NCBI GenBank assembly: GCA_022822855.1
Contig: JAJDYG010000038.1
Span: forward strand, 1 to 33,944
DNA: 33,944 nt
From: Dehalococcoidia bacterium
GTDB lineage: Bacteria; Chloroflexota; Dehalococcoidia; Bin125
Direction: 5' to 3'
The notes below the pieces were generated by a model. The model was not told where the DNA came from. It did no database searches and saw only the letters and a list, made by a program, of their open reading frames with translations. Each line of letters starts with the position of its first letter. Position 1 is the first letter of the stretch. This document shows, one piece after another, positions 1 through 8,205 of the stretch. Made by a program: the position numbers and the translations under genes.

Positions 1-31
1 TGGTCTGACTGTGTGGGAAGTGAGGAGAAGG

Positions 32-346
32 ATGCAGAAACCGATGGGTTACCGCGAAGCGATGGGCGATCTCTCGGGCATCGCGAAGGAGGGTCCCGCC
101 TACGTGCGGGTCAAGGCGCTGGTCACGATTGTGCGCGAAACGTCGCCCAACAACCCGCGCCACGCCGACGTGATGCGCGAGCTGGGACTGGCCGATGAGC
201 TGGGAGGCCCCTCAGATGGAACGAGCGGGTGTCCGGCGTGTGGCCGTGAGACTGCGGCGGAAGAGTCGCGGCGGTTGCTATATGAACAGTCGCAGACCAG
301 GCGGGAAGAAGAGGAAGCCGCAGAGGATGAGGAGGACCCCCATTGA
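32..346 (+). CDS. Small acidic-tailed helical protein, unknown function
   Basis: This short protein (104 aa from ATG 32; the frame is open from GTG 11) has a predicted helical N-terminal half, one Cys-x-x-Cys pair (CPACG) near residue 70, and a strongly acidic tail rich in Glu and Asp. The purine run GAGGAGAAGG lies directly before ATG 32 and could also serve ATG 44, so the start is uncertain. The segment IAKE-GPAY-VRVKAL resembles the segment IAND-GYT-KVRAL in the small ORF at 27257-27601, which also ends in an acidic tail. Both loosely recall the helical part of phage small terminase subunits, but no phage genes are nearby and no DNA-binding HTH is obvious. The function is not recognised. 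It may be one member of a small paralogous family. Confidence 0.5.
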   Translation: MQKPMGYREAMGDLSGIAKEGPAYVRVKALVTIVRETSPNNPRHADVMRELGLADELGGPSDGTSGCPACGRETAAEESRRLLYEQSQTRREEEEAAEDEEDPH

Positions 347-395
347 CCCCGGCAGCCGCGGCCCTCACCCGCTCTCTGGGTGATCTGGGCTGCGG

Positions 396-1058
396 TTAGC
401 GCAGTGGCAGGGCGAAGCGGTAGCCGACGTTGCGCACAGTCTCGACGTAGCGCTGACCGCCGGACTCCAGCTTGGAGCGCAGCCGGCGAATGTGAACGTC
501 GACCGTGCGCGAGCCACCGTAGTAGTTGTAGCCCCAGACCCGGTTGAGCAGCGTCTCGCGGGTGAAGACCTGCTGGTTGTGCGTCATCAGAAAGCGCAGC
601 AGCTCGAACTCCTTGAAGGTCAGCGAGATCGAGCGGCCGCCCTCGAATACCTGGTAGTTGGACGTGTCGACGACCAGATCGCCCGCCTCGAGCGTGTTGC
701 GAGTCAGGGCGCGACCGTGCCGCCAGAGGACGAGCTGGACCCGGGCGACCAGTTCGGCGTCGTGGACCGGTGCGAGGATGAAGTCGTCCAACTCCTGCGT
801 GGGCCCGAGCAACTGGGTATCCGCGGGCCGCAGGGCGGCGAGCCGCATGGCGTCCGGCCAGGCCTGGACCTCGGGCGCTCTCGCGGCGGGCACGGCGTGG
901 CGCCAGTCGAGCAGCAGGACATCGGGCGCGGCGGCCGGATCGGGCTCGTTGCCCTCGGCCGGGATGTAACGCACGACTTGCAGCCCCGCGCGCTCGAGGG
1001 CGGGCTGAATCGGAGGGGTGAAGTCGTCATCCAGGGTGGACACGGTCAGACGGAACAT
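396..1058 (-). CDS. OmpR/PhoB-type response regulator with atypical receiver
   Basis: This 220-aa DNA-binding protein has a receiver-like N-terminal domain (about residues 1-115) and a well-preserved winged-helix effector domain (about 122-218), including the recognition-helix segment SRTVDVHIRRLRSKL and the C-terminal wing GYRF. In the receiver, the acidic cluster D10-D12 and the candidate phospho-acceptor D51 (in DVLLLDW) are present. The conserved lysine of the usual KPF motif is replaced (ILAPVHDAEL), and the middle of the domain is short. Phosphorylation-dependent signalling may therefore be altered or lost. No histidine kinase gene is adjacent, which fits an orphan regulator. The target genes cannot be read from the sequence. 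The family assignment is firm and the signalling mode is inference. Confidence 0.87.
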   Translation of the reverse strand: MFRLTVSTLDDDFTPPIQPALERAGLQVVRYIPAEGNEPDPAAAPDVLLLDWRHAVPAARAPEVQAWPDAMRLAALRPADTQLLGPTQELDDFILAPVHDAELVARVQLVLWRHGRALTRNTLEAGDLVVDTSNYQVFEGGRSISLTFKEFELLRFLMTHNQQVFTRETLLNRVWGYNYYGGSRTVDVHIRRLRSKLESGGQRYVETVRNVGYRFALPLR

Positions 1059-1161
1059 GTCCGCACAATAGAACAGTCCGGCGGGCAGCTGCCCTCAGCC
1101 GGGCGAGGACTGGAGTCGACTGCTGCCGCCTGGGGTGCGGTACGCTCTGAATCGTGTCCCA

Positions 1162-1236
1162 GCCGGCGTAGCTCAGTGGTAGAGCAACGGTTTCGTAAAC
1201 CGTAGGCCGAGGGTTCGAATCCCCCCGCCGGCTCCA
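1162..1236 (+). tRNA. tRNA-Thr (CGU)
   Basis: The sequence folds as a cloverleaf with acceptor stem GCCGGCG/CGCCGGC, D-arm beginning GCTCAGTGGT, anticodon stem ACGGT/ACCGT and loop TTCGTAA, which gives anticodon CGT (reads ACG, Thr). The T-loop is TTCGAAT and its stem has one A-C mismatch. The CCA end is encoded. It lies alone between the response regulator and the GYD gene, far from the other two threonine tRNAs of the window. Confidence 0.95.
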
Positions 1237-1255
1237 CCCCGATCTCCCTCAGCAC

Positions 1256-1606
1256 TTAACTTCCCGGACCTCCGGCGCCCCTGGTCCCTCCCGGCAGCGG
1301 CTCCGATGTCTGCTCGATCTCGACCGAGCCTCCGCGTTCCTGCAAGTGCGAGATCGGCACCGCCGGCATCGTCGTGATCTCGCCGCGAATGCCCGCCCCG
1401 AAGGCGATCGACCAGCGCGCGGCGGCGTCGTTGTCCGGCGCATCGATGATCGCGACGAAGTCATGCGCGCCGAGAACCGCGTAGATGCCGAGGGCGCTGA
1501 CTCCGGGCACGTTCACCTGGCGCTCGGCCTCCAGGGGCGCCTGCGGGTTGTCCAGCACCGCGTCGATTCCTTCCGGCCACAACCGCACCAGCAGGATGTA
1601 TTGCAT
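1256..1606 (-). CDS. GYD-domain protein
   Basis: This 116-aa protein matches the small alpha/beta GYD family. It starts MQYILLVRLWPEGI, has the central stretch LGAHDFVAIIDAPDNDAAARW, and ends its domain with the typical TTMPAVP strand near residue 85. The last 25 residues are a Gly/Pro-rich tail outside the domain. The members resemble ferredoxin-like dimeric alpha-beta barrels and their biochemical role is not settled. The start is supported by GGAGAGG about 5 bases upstream of ATG. The gene is divergent from the lipoprotein at 1807, with about 200 bases between them. Confidence 0.85.
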   Translation of the reverse strand: MQYILLVRLWPEGIDAVLDNPQAPLEAERQVNVPGVSALGIYAVLGAHDFVAIIDAPDNDAAARWSIAFGAGIRGEITTMPAVPISHLQERGGSVEIEQTSEPLPGGTRGAGGPGS

Positions 1607-1679
1607 GGAGCCTCTCCGTTCCCTTCAGGGCCGTCATTGCGCTCTGCTGCCGCCCGCCACAGCGTCAGTATCGCGCCTG

Positions 1680-1703
1680 GTGAAGCGGGGTGTGAAGCGC
1701 GGT
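1680..1703. repeat. Tandem 12-bp direct repeat in divergent promoter region
   Basis: Two adjacent copies of GTGAAGCGSGGT (1680-1691 and 1692-1703, one difference) are followed by GTGGGATACACT, which holds a -10-like TACACT at 1710-1715. The repeat lies between the divergent GYD and lipoprotein genes. It could be a binding site for a regulator that reads direct repeats, as OmpR-type proteins do, but no regulator is shown to act here. Confidence 0.4.
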
Positions 1704-1806
1704 GTGGGATACACTCGCGTAACAGCCAGCACGCGCTGCCAGGGTTGAGACGCGGTCCCCACGCGCCGCCTGGCCGAGCCGTGACAGCGACGGGAGCCGA
1801 ACCAAG

Positions 1807-3822
1807 ATGAACGTTTTCACGCTGACCGGACGTCTGCGCCAACGCGGATTGTGGCTGTTCACGCTCGTCGTCGCGGCGGCGCTGATGCTCAGCGCTTGCG
1901 ATCTGGTGGGCGACGACTCCGACGATGAGGAGCAGGAACAGCAGGCTCAGCAAGAGGAGGTTCAGCAGGCAGAGACCGCGGCGGCGGCCCCGGCCGCGCG
2001 GCCTGCGCCGAGGCAACCGGCGGAAGACCCCGGTCCCGAGCCTCCACCGGCAGCAGCCGGCGGCGGCGAGGGCGCCGACGCGTACAGCATCGTATTCCCA
2101 AGCCTGGCCTTCGTCATGACCGAAGACGCCGTGGCGACCGGCCTCGTGATCAGCGACGGATACGTGCTGGTTGACGAGCGATCGCTGCGCGGCGCCATGG
2201 TTGCCGATGTCGTCCTGTCCAGCGGCGACACCCTGGAGAATCTGCCGATCGTCGGCCGGGACCTGTTCACCGGCCTGGCCTATCTCGGTCCCCTGGACCT
2301 CAACCTGGTTCGCCGGCTACCCGGCGCTCGTCTGGGCGACGGAGAGGGAATTCGGCCCGGATCTTCCGTCTTCACGATCGGCTTCAACCCGATCGACATG
2401 AGCGGATCGCTGCCAGCGGTGTACTCGGGCGTCTTGAGCGGCGTGAGCGAGTGGGAAGCGGGGCAGCGGACGTTCCTGCGCACCGATGCGCGTCCCGACG
2501 GCGCGACCGTCGGGATGGTGCTGGTCGACAGTCGAGGCACGGTGATCGGGATCGCCCCGGCCACGCTGGTCGGGCTCGGCTGGTACGTCTCGACCGGCGA
2601 TCTGGCGCGCAGCCTCCCGCCGGCTGAGGTCACGGCTAGCCGCGCTCCAAGTCCGGAGAGCGCGTCTACCGACCACGTCGTCCGTATCGGTCCGTCGCAA
2701 GCCGCGGCCCAACTCATCCTCGGCGATGACGTAACCGGTCAGAGCGTGTCGCTCTCGATCTCGACCGACACCCCCGCCGCCCTGCAACTGATCGACGCCA
2801 ACGGCGAGGTCCTGCAGGAATCGAACATCATCTCCGGAGCGACGATCGTCAGTCTGGCCCCGAACACGGTTGGCGTGTACCGGGTCCTGATCTCGCCTCG
2901 ACCGTCAATGGACGATGGCGATGGCGAGGCCTCGCAGGCCATGCCCGGTGAGGCGACCTATCGAATCACGTCCAGCGCGCCGTTGATGACCATGTCGGAG
3001 GCTGACGCGCTTGCCCCCCTCGAGATCAATACTCCGTTCGTCGGCACCATCGATACCCCCGGCGACTCGGACACCTTCAACCTGGCGATCCGCGGCGGGG
3101 CTGTGTACGAGATCCTCGTCCAGAGCCTGCTCTTCGACACGGTTCTGCTGGTCGAAGGCAGCGGCTTGGACGCGGTCGACGATGACGGCGGCGGCGGCCC
3201 GTTCGGCCGCGACTCGGCGCTGACCCTGGAGCCCGACGAGGACGGGATCATCAGCGTGACGGTCAAGGACTACGCCGACCAGGACACCGGTCCGTACATC
3301 CTCACGATCACGCAGATCGGGGGCGAACTGCCCGATGAAGACTCCGCCATGGCCGACTCGGCGATGATGTCGGCGGCCGCTCTGCCCACCCCGCTTGGCG
3401 ACCTGAGCGTGCGCGGTGAAATCACAGAGAGCGGGCTCCGGCCCACCTTGCTCGGCATCGGCAGTGAGCTCGGCGACAACGGCTCGTTGATCGTCCGAGA
3501 CAGTGACGGCATCTTCGAAATCGTAGCCTCGATCGTCGGGCCCAACGGCAGCACGGCGCGCATCTTCGTTATGGACGAGGCTGGGCAGACGGTCGTCTCG
3601 GGACGCGTGATTGCCAATTGCGAGTCGGCCGATCCGTGTCTGGCCAGCGCGGTGTTCATCACGCCCGAGGACTCGCCGGGCCCGTCAGGCGAGTGGCGAG
3701 TGCTCTTGCAACCCGAGGGCGCCGGCTCGGGGATCAGCGAATGGCAGATCGAGGTCTATCGATACGACGAGAGCGCCGGATCCGACGAAGAGGCCGAGGA
3801 AGCCTCCGGCAACGGCGGATGA
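1807..3822 (+). CDS. Large lipoprotein with inactive trypsin-like domain and PPC-like domain
   Basis: This 671-aa lipoprotein has a hydrophobic signal (residues 14-30) and lipobox LSAC (C31), then an acidic, Gln/Pro/Ala-rich linker to about residue 90. Residues 93-270 look like the chymotrypsin/DegP fold: a paired-barrel strand pattern with GLVISDGYVLVDE, VGRDLFTGLAYL and PDGATVGMVLVD at the places where a protease would carry its His, Asp and Ser motifs. None of the three catalytic residues is kept, and the GNSGGP loop reads GATVGM. Residues 404-502 resemble a pre-peptidase C-terminal (PPC) beta-sandwich (GTIDTPGDSDTFNLAI, then YILTIT). A second beta-rich segment follows, and the C-terminus is acidic. 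It probably acts outside the membrane in binding rather than proteolysis. GGGAG upstream supports the start. Confidence 0.75.
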   Translation: MNVFTLTGRLRQRGLWLFTLVVAAALMLSACDLVGDDSDDEEQEQQAQQEEVQQAETAAAAPAARPAPRQPAEDPGPEPPPAAAGGGEGADAYSIVFPSLAFVMTEDAVATGLVISDGYVLVDERSLRGAMVADVVLSSGDTLENLPIVGRDLFTGLAYLGPLDLNLVRRLPGARLGDGEGIRPGSSVFTIGFNPIDMSGSLPAVYSGVLSGVSEWEAGQRTFLRTDARPDGATVGMVLVDSRGTVIGIAPATLVGLGWYVSTGDLARSLPPAEVTASRAPSPESASTDHVVRIGPSQAAAQLILGDDVTGQSVSLSISTDTPAALQLIDANGEVLQESNIISGATIVSLAPNTVGVYRVLISPRPSMDDGDGEASQAMPGEATYRITSSAPLMTMSEADALAPLEINTPFVGTIDTPGDSDTFNLAIRGGAVYEILVQSLLFDTVLLVEGSGLDAVDDDGGGGPFGRDSALTLEPDEDGIISVTVKDYADQDTGPYILTITQIGGELPDEDSAMADSAMMSAAALPTPLGDLSVRGEITESGLRPTLLGIGSELGDNGSLIVRDSDGIFEIVASIVGPNGSTARIFVMDEAGQTVVSGRVIANCESADPCLASAVFITPEDSPGPSGEWRVLLQPEGAGSGISEWQIEVYRYDESAGSDEEAEEASGNGG

Positions 3823-3859
3823 CGCCGAACCCGGGCAGGGTCGGCAGGGCCTGATGCTT

Positions 3860-3898
3860 GCAGGGAGCCGGCGCCGCAATCGGCGCTGCGCTCCCTGC
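3860..3898. terminator. Bidirectional terminator-like hairpin between convergent genes
   Basis: GCAGGGAGC (3860-3868) pairs with GCTCCCTGC (3890-3898), and inside it GCGCCG pairs with CGGCGC around a CAAT loop. The hairpin is long and GC-rich, and sits between the convergent ends of the lipoprotein gene (3822) and the MMPL gene (3977). No T run follows on either side, so it is terminator-like rather than a classic intrinsic terminator. Confidence 0.5.
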
Positions 3899-3976
3899 CG
3901 CTGCTTCACGGGCGGAGGGAGTCAACCTCCCCGTTGAACTGACCGGCGATCGGAGCTCTCGAGCGCCCGATGGCCC

Positions 3977-6196
3977 TTAGCGCAGCGCCGACTTCTGCGG
4001 CCTGGCGAGGACCATGTGCAGCGCGACGCCAATCAGTCGCCGCACCCTCGTGCGGACCGGGATCGGCGGGTCGATGGTCAGGTCCGGCAGCGCGTTGTCG
4101 AGCCACCGGGGCATGTACCAGTTCGCGGGACCGGCGATCTGCATGAAGGCGGGGACGAGCACGAGGCGCACGAGCGTGGCGTCGATGAAGATTGCGAAGG
4201 CCATGCCCATGCCGAACTCTTTGACCGCGCGCTCGTCGCCGAACAGGGCGAAACTGCCAAACACGGCAATCAGGATGGCGGCGGCCGCGGTGATCACGCG
4301 CGCTGAGGCTCCGATGCCAAAGGCGACTGACTCTCCTGAATCGCCGGTTTCGAGCCAGTGCTCGCGAATTCGTGAGAGCAGGAAGACCTCGTAGTCCATC
4401 GACAGGCCGAAGAGGATCGCGAACATGAACATCGGCAGGAAGGACTCGATCGGTCCGGTGCGATCGAGTCCGATCAAGGAGAGTCCCCAACCCCACTGGA
4501 AGATCGCGACGATGAAGCCGATCGATGCGCCGATCGCGAGCATGTTCATCAGCGCCGCTTTGAGCGGCACCAGGATCGATCGGAAGGCCATCATCAGGAG
4601 CAGAACCGAGACTCCGATCACGATCGCGAAGAAGTAGGGCAGCCGCGAGATCATCTTGGCGGTGACATCCTCGAATGCCGCCGTCGAACCGGCGATCAGG
4701 ATCCGCGTGCCGGGAGCGGCGGCCTGTAGCGCCTGGGGCACAGCAGTCTCGCGCAACCGTGAGACCAATTGCCGCGTCTCTGCCTCCTGCGGCGCCGTGG
4801 TGGGGATCACGACGATCCGCGCGGTCTCGCCGTTTGCCGAGGCATCGGGAGGCAGCACGGCCGCGACGCCGTCGTCTTGCAAGAGCGCCCGACTCAGACT
4901 CTGGAGTTCAGACGGACTGAGCTTCCGGTTTGGATTGTCAACGACGGCAAACAGCGCGCCGTTGACTCCAGGGCCAAAGCCGTTCGAGATCAGGTCATAG
5001 GCGCGGCGCGAGGTGTAGTTGGTCGGCCGGTTGCCATCGTCCGACACGCCCATTTCGATGTCGAACGCGGGAATCGTGAAGGCGATCAGGACGACGGCGG
5101 TGATGAACAGATAGAGCCAGGGTCGGCGTTCGATTCGGCGGGAGAATCTGTACCAGCGGCCATGCTCTCCGCCGGCGGTGTAACGCAGCCTGGGAATCGA
5201 GAATCGATCAATTCTGCGACCAATCAGCACCAGCATCGCCGGCAACAGCGAGATCGCGACGAGCATCTCCAGTAGCACGACCAGCGCGGCCGCCAGGCCC
5301 AGGTTGGCGATCAGCGGAATCCCGATGGCGAATAGCCCCAACAGCGCGACGACCACGATCGAGCCTGCGAACGCGACCGCTCGGCCAGCAGTCGTGACTG
5401 CTGCGCGCGCCGCTTCTCGCGGTTCGATGCCTGTTGCGAGTTGTTCGCGGAAGCGCGCGATCACGAACAGCGCATAATCGATCCCGACGCCGATACCCAG
5501 CATGGCTCCGAATGTGGGGGCAACCGTTGAGATGTCGAGGTAGGCGGCGGCGAGCAGAATGCCGACCGTGCCGAGCCCCAGGCCGACGAGCGCCGAGACG
5601 ATCGGCATTCCGGCTGCAAAGATCGATCCGAAGCCAATCAGCAGGATCAGCAGCGCCGCCAGGAGGCCCACCAGCTCTGCCGTACCGGGCGGCTCAGTCT
5701 CGTACTCGCGGACCGGTTCCCCGCCGAAGTCAATCTGCAGCCGGTCGGCGCGGTAGGTCTCTCCGATCTCGATGACGGCGCCGATGTTGTCGGCCTCGAG
5801 CTTGTTGGCCTGTTTGTCGAAGACGACTCGCACGATCGCCGTGCGCCCGTCAGGAGAGACGTTGCCGGGACGCTCATGGGGCAGGTTGACGAGGGCAACT
5901 TCGTCAACGACCTGCGCCTCTCGCGCAAACTGCGACATGGCCGTTTGCACCGAGGGGTTCTGGATCGACCCGTCGGGAGTGTGGAAGACGGCCAGGAGCT
6001 CGGAACCGGAGCGGACCGGATAGCGCTCGACCAGGAGATCGAAGGCTTCCTGGGACTCCGTGCCCGGAACGGTGAAGGAGTCGGTCAGGGAGCCGCCCCA
6101 CGAGCGCACGGCCAAGACCGCCAGCACGACCGCGACCACCCAGAGGAAGATCACCCGCCAGGGATGCTCGCCGACAAAGACCGACCAACGCTCCAT
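3977..6196 (-). CDS. MMPL/RND-family membrane transporter
   Basis: This 739-aa protein has the two-fold RND layout: TM1 near residue 14-30, an extracytoplasmic domain (about 35-180), five more membrane helices to about 340, a TM near 360, a second extracytoplasmic domain (about 385-515) and five terminal helices. The Asp-Tyr pairs that carry protons in MmpL proteins are visible in both halves (GVGIDYALFVIARFREQL and FGLSMDYEVFLLSRIREHW). The family exports lipids, hopanoids or other hydrophobic compounds using the proton gradient, and the substrate here is unknown. Its length is typical of short MmpL/HpnN-like proteins of monoderm bacteria. It lies downstream of a DoxX gene on the same strand, separated by a gap that contains a 9-bp triple repeat. 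Confidence 0.93.
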   Translation of the reverse strand: MERWSVFVGEHPWRVIFLWVVAVVLAVLAVRSWGGSLTDSFTVPGTESQEAFDLLVERYPVRSGSELLAVFHTPDGSIQNPSVQTAMSQFAREAQVVDEVALVNLPHERPGNVSPDGRTAIVRVVFDKQANKLEADNIGAVIEIGETYRADRLQIDFGGEPVREYETEPPGTAELVGLLAALLILLIGFGSIFAAGMPIVSALVGLGLGTVGILLAAAYLDISTVAPTFGAMLGIGVGIDYALFVIARFREQLATGIEPREAARAAVTTAGRAVAFAGSIVVVALLGLFAIGIPLIANLGLAAALVVLLEMLVAISLLPAMLVLIGRRIDRFSIPRLRYTAGGEHGRWYRFSRRIERRPWLYLFITAVVLIAFTIPAFDIEMGVSDDGNRPTNYTSRRAYDLISNGFGPGVNGALFAVVDNPNRKLSPSELQSLSRALLQDDGVAAVLPPDASANGETARIVVIPTTAPQEAETRQLVSRLRETAVPQALQAAAPGTRILIAGSTAAFEDVTAKMISRLPYFFAIVIGVSVLLLMMAFRSILVPLKAALMNMLAIGASIGFIVAIFQWGWGLSLIGLDRTGPIESFLPMFMFAILFGLSMDYEVFLLSRIREHWLETGDSGESVAFGIGASARVITAAAAILIAVFGSFALFGDERAVKEFGMGMAFAIFIDATLVRLVLVPAFMQIAGPANWYMPRWLDNALPDLTIDPPIPVRTRVRRLIGVALHMVLARPQKSALR

Positions 6197-6258
6197 GCCG
6201 AGGCAACCCCGTCCGCTTCGCTCGCCGAGAGCAAGCGTATCCCGGAGCCTGCCTACAT

Positions 6259-6285
6259 GGTGCGTTGGGTGCGCTGGGTGCGTTG
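6259..6285. repeat. Three tandem 9-bp repeats upstream of MMPL gene
   Basis: Three head-to-tail copies of GGTGCGYTG (6259-6267, 6268-6276, 6277-6285; one C/T difference in the middle copy) lie in the 98-base gap between the doxX-like stop codon and the MMPL start. The position suits an operator or a slipped-strand repeat. Nothing else in the gap was recognised. Confidence 0.5.
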
Positions 6286-6289
6286 CTGC

Positions 6290-6727
6290 CTACGAAAGAA
6301 TCGAATCGATCGACGCCGGGCCGGCTCCCATCAGGATCAGTGCGATGCAGGCGAAGACGAGCAGAACGTCGAGTTCATAGCCTTGCTTGTCGGACGAGCC
6401 CTGGAACGGCAGGCCTTCTTTGAACTTGTTCACATAGGTGGCGACGATCATGTTGATTGCCAGCGGAATCGCGATCCAGGGGACGAGCAGTCCCGCGAGC
6501 AGAAGAATGCCTCCTCCCAGTTCGATGCTCGCGACGCCGGGGCCGGCCAGCTTCGGAAACGGCACGCCGAGCGACTCGAGCCAACCGGAGAACCCGCCGA
6601 TGCCTCGACGGAATTTGCCCAGTCCGGCGTCGATGAAGATGATGCCCAGCACGATTCGCAGCGGAATCGGCGCCCATTCCAGTACTTCGCTGCCAAAGGG
6701 AGCTGTCAACCAGTCGCCCACGTCCAT
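6290..6727 (-). CDS. DoxX family membrane protein
   Basis: This 145-aa protein has four predicted membrane helices (about 20-36, 66-83, 85-100, 119-137) and the typical DoxX opening PLRIVLGIIFIDAGLGKF followed by a loop and SIELGGGILLLAGLLVPW. DoxX-like proteins are small quinone- or redox-associated membrane proteins, and most members have no known reaction. A purine-rich GGAGCGGA lies upstream of ATG. It is the first gene of a minus-strand pair with the MMPL transporter and is divergent from the hypothetical gene at 6827. Confidence 0.85.
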   Translation of the reverse strand: MDVGDWLTAPFGSEVLEWAPIPLRIVLGIIFIDAGLGKFRRGIGGFSGWLESLGVPFPKLAGPGVASIELGGGILLLAGLLVPWIAIPLAINMIVATYVNKFKEGLPFQGSSDKQGYELDVLLVFACIALILMGAGPASIDSILS

Positions 6728-6826
6728 AATCCGCTCCGCTCAACCGGCTCTCTGGCCCCCTGAATTAAGCTGGATTCTAGTTGAGTCGAGCTCGGTGCTC
6801 GGCGGGAAGATTGAGGGGGCGCAGCA

Positions 6827-7528
6827 ATGGGCAAGTTCGCAGACGCGATCCGGGATCGACGCAAGAGCCGCCAACGGCGGCTCGGTTTTGGCGCCGCGGC
6901 CGAGGAGCGCCCGCCTTCGATGCTGGTCGGCTCGATCGGCGTCGTCGAAGGTGCGGATTTCTGCCTGGCCTTGAGTGAAGAGGACATCTCGGCGGCCGAG
7001 TCCGCCGATGTCGATGTATGGGGGACGCGACTGGACGAGCTGACGCCCGACGGCGTGGCCGGGGCCAAGGAGCGCGGCGCCGCGTTCGTCTCCTTTGAAA
7101 TCGACGGCGCCAGGGCGGACGCGATGCTTGATGAAGACATTGACTTCGTGGTCAGGCTCTCCGACCTCAGTATCGATGAGTCGCGCGCCCGGGCGCTGGG
7201 CAGTCTGCGGCCCGCTGAGATCGCGGTCGAGGTGGAGTTTCCGGTCAGTCTGGAGACCGCGCTCGATCTGCGCCGGCTGGCGATGTTCGCCTCCGCGCCG
7301 ATGGGCGCCAAGTGCCCCACCGATGTCTCGGCCGGCGACCTCGAAGCGTTGCGCGATTCCGGCGTGGCGGTCCTGGTCCTCGGTCCCGACGCAACGGCCG
7401 ACGACATTGAGGCGGTCAAGCAGCGAATCGCCGACCTGCCGGAGCGCAAGGCGAAGCGGGACGATGAGGCTCAGCCGTTGATTCCAACGATGCGGTCCGG
7501 CGGCGACAACGCGCCCGACGAAGGCTGA
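6827..7528 (+). CDS. Hypothetical protein with alternating alpha/beta pattern
   Basis: The 233-aa product is soluble, with a basic N-terminus (KSRQRR) and repeated beta-alpha units: GADFCLALSEED, ADVDVWGTRLDEL, AAFVSFEIDG, DIDFVVRLSD, EIAVEVEFP, RRLAMFASAP, GVAVLVLGP. These short strands, each followed by a helix, read like a partial TIM barrel, possibly of the luciferase-like or phosphoenolpyruvate type, but no catalytic motif is recognised. GAGGGGG sits about 6 bases upstream of ATG. The gene stands alone and converges with the CopC-like gene 16 bases downstream. No function is assigned. Confidence 0.75.
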   Translation: MGKFADAIRDRRKSRQRRLGFGAAAEERPPSMLVGSIGVVEGADFCLALSEEDISAAESADVDVWGTRLDELTPDGVAGAKERGAAFVSFEIDGARADAMLDEDIDFVVRLSDLSIDESRARALGSLRPAEIAVEVEFPVSLETALDLRRLAMFASAPMGAKCPTDVSAGDLEALRDSGVAVLVLGPDATADDIEAVKQRIADLPERKAKRDDEAQPLIPTMRSGGDNAPDEG

Positions 7529-7544
7529 TCTAGCAGTCCTGCCG

Positions 7545-8144
7545 TCAGTCGCGGAAGATGCTGCGGTTCGTCGGTTCGAGCGAGCTGCGCGAGTTCCCGG
7601 TTGCCATGCGCAGGAAGTAGACCATCCCGCCGGCGAAGGCGATGCCAATCAGGATGGCAATCGTCCAGAGCACAAGCGCCTGACTCGACTTCTCCGTCGC
7701 CGGAGCGTCAAGCGGATCGCCCTCGATCGGCGTCAAAGAGTGGTCGACGGTGAAGTTGTAGGAAGAGCTGACCTCCAGGTCCTCGCCGTCGCCGACCAAC
7801 AGCACCCGGTACTCGACCACCAGCGTGCCGTCGCCTTCAGCGTGGATCGGAACAATCAGCGTGCGCTGGCTGTAGGTCGCGATCTCCGCGTATCCGTCGT
7901 CAACGCGGTGGCCCGCGCCGTCGCTGACTTGGATCTGATGCGCGCCCTTGATCTGGGCCAGGGGTCGATCGAACGTCAAGAGCACCTTATGAGGCGCTTC
8001 GGCGACCGTCGCACCGCGCTCCGGTTCTTCCTGGATCAGGTAGTCGCTCGCGGCCGTCGGGCTGAACAGGGCCAACGCGCCGACGACTGCGATTGCGCTC
8101 ACGAGAGCGGCCAGAGCGCCAATGAATCGGGTGCGGGTGGTCAT
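7545..8144 (-). CDS. CopC-like domain protein with C-terminal membrane anchor
   Basis: The 199-aa product starts with a signal peptide (residues 6-32, cleaved near TAAS), continues as a CopC-type beta-sandwich (EPERGATVAEAPHKVLLTFDRPL to SSSYNFTVD, about 38-138) and ends in one membrane helix (about 160-182) with a basic cytoplasmic tail. CopC proteins bind copper outside the membrane through an N-terminal His and a DGH motif. Here the mature end reads SDYLIQEE and the DGH site reads DGEDLE, so both known ligand positions are missing. Start 8144 is chosen because it has GGAG upstream and opens directly into a signal peptide; a frame open to 8324 adds 60 residues that do not look coding. Confidence 0.8.
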   Translation of the reverse strand: MTTRTRFIGALAALVSAIAVVGALALFSPTAASDYLIQEEPERGATVAEAPHKVLLTFDRPLAQIKGAHQIQVSDGAGHRVDDGYAEIATYSQRTLIVPIHAEGDGTLVVEYRVLLVGDGEDLEVSSSYNFTVDHSLTPIEGDPLDAPATEKSSQALVLWTIAILIGIAFAGGMVYFLRMATGNSRSSLEPTNRSIFRD

Positions 8145-8205
8145 GAGCACATCTCCGACCCTGATCCTACGAATTGATCGGGTTGGCGACAAGGAGCCCG
8201 GACGA

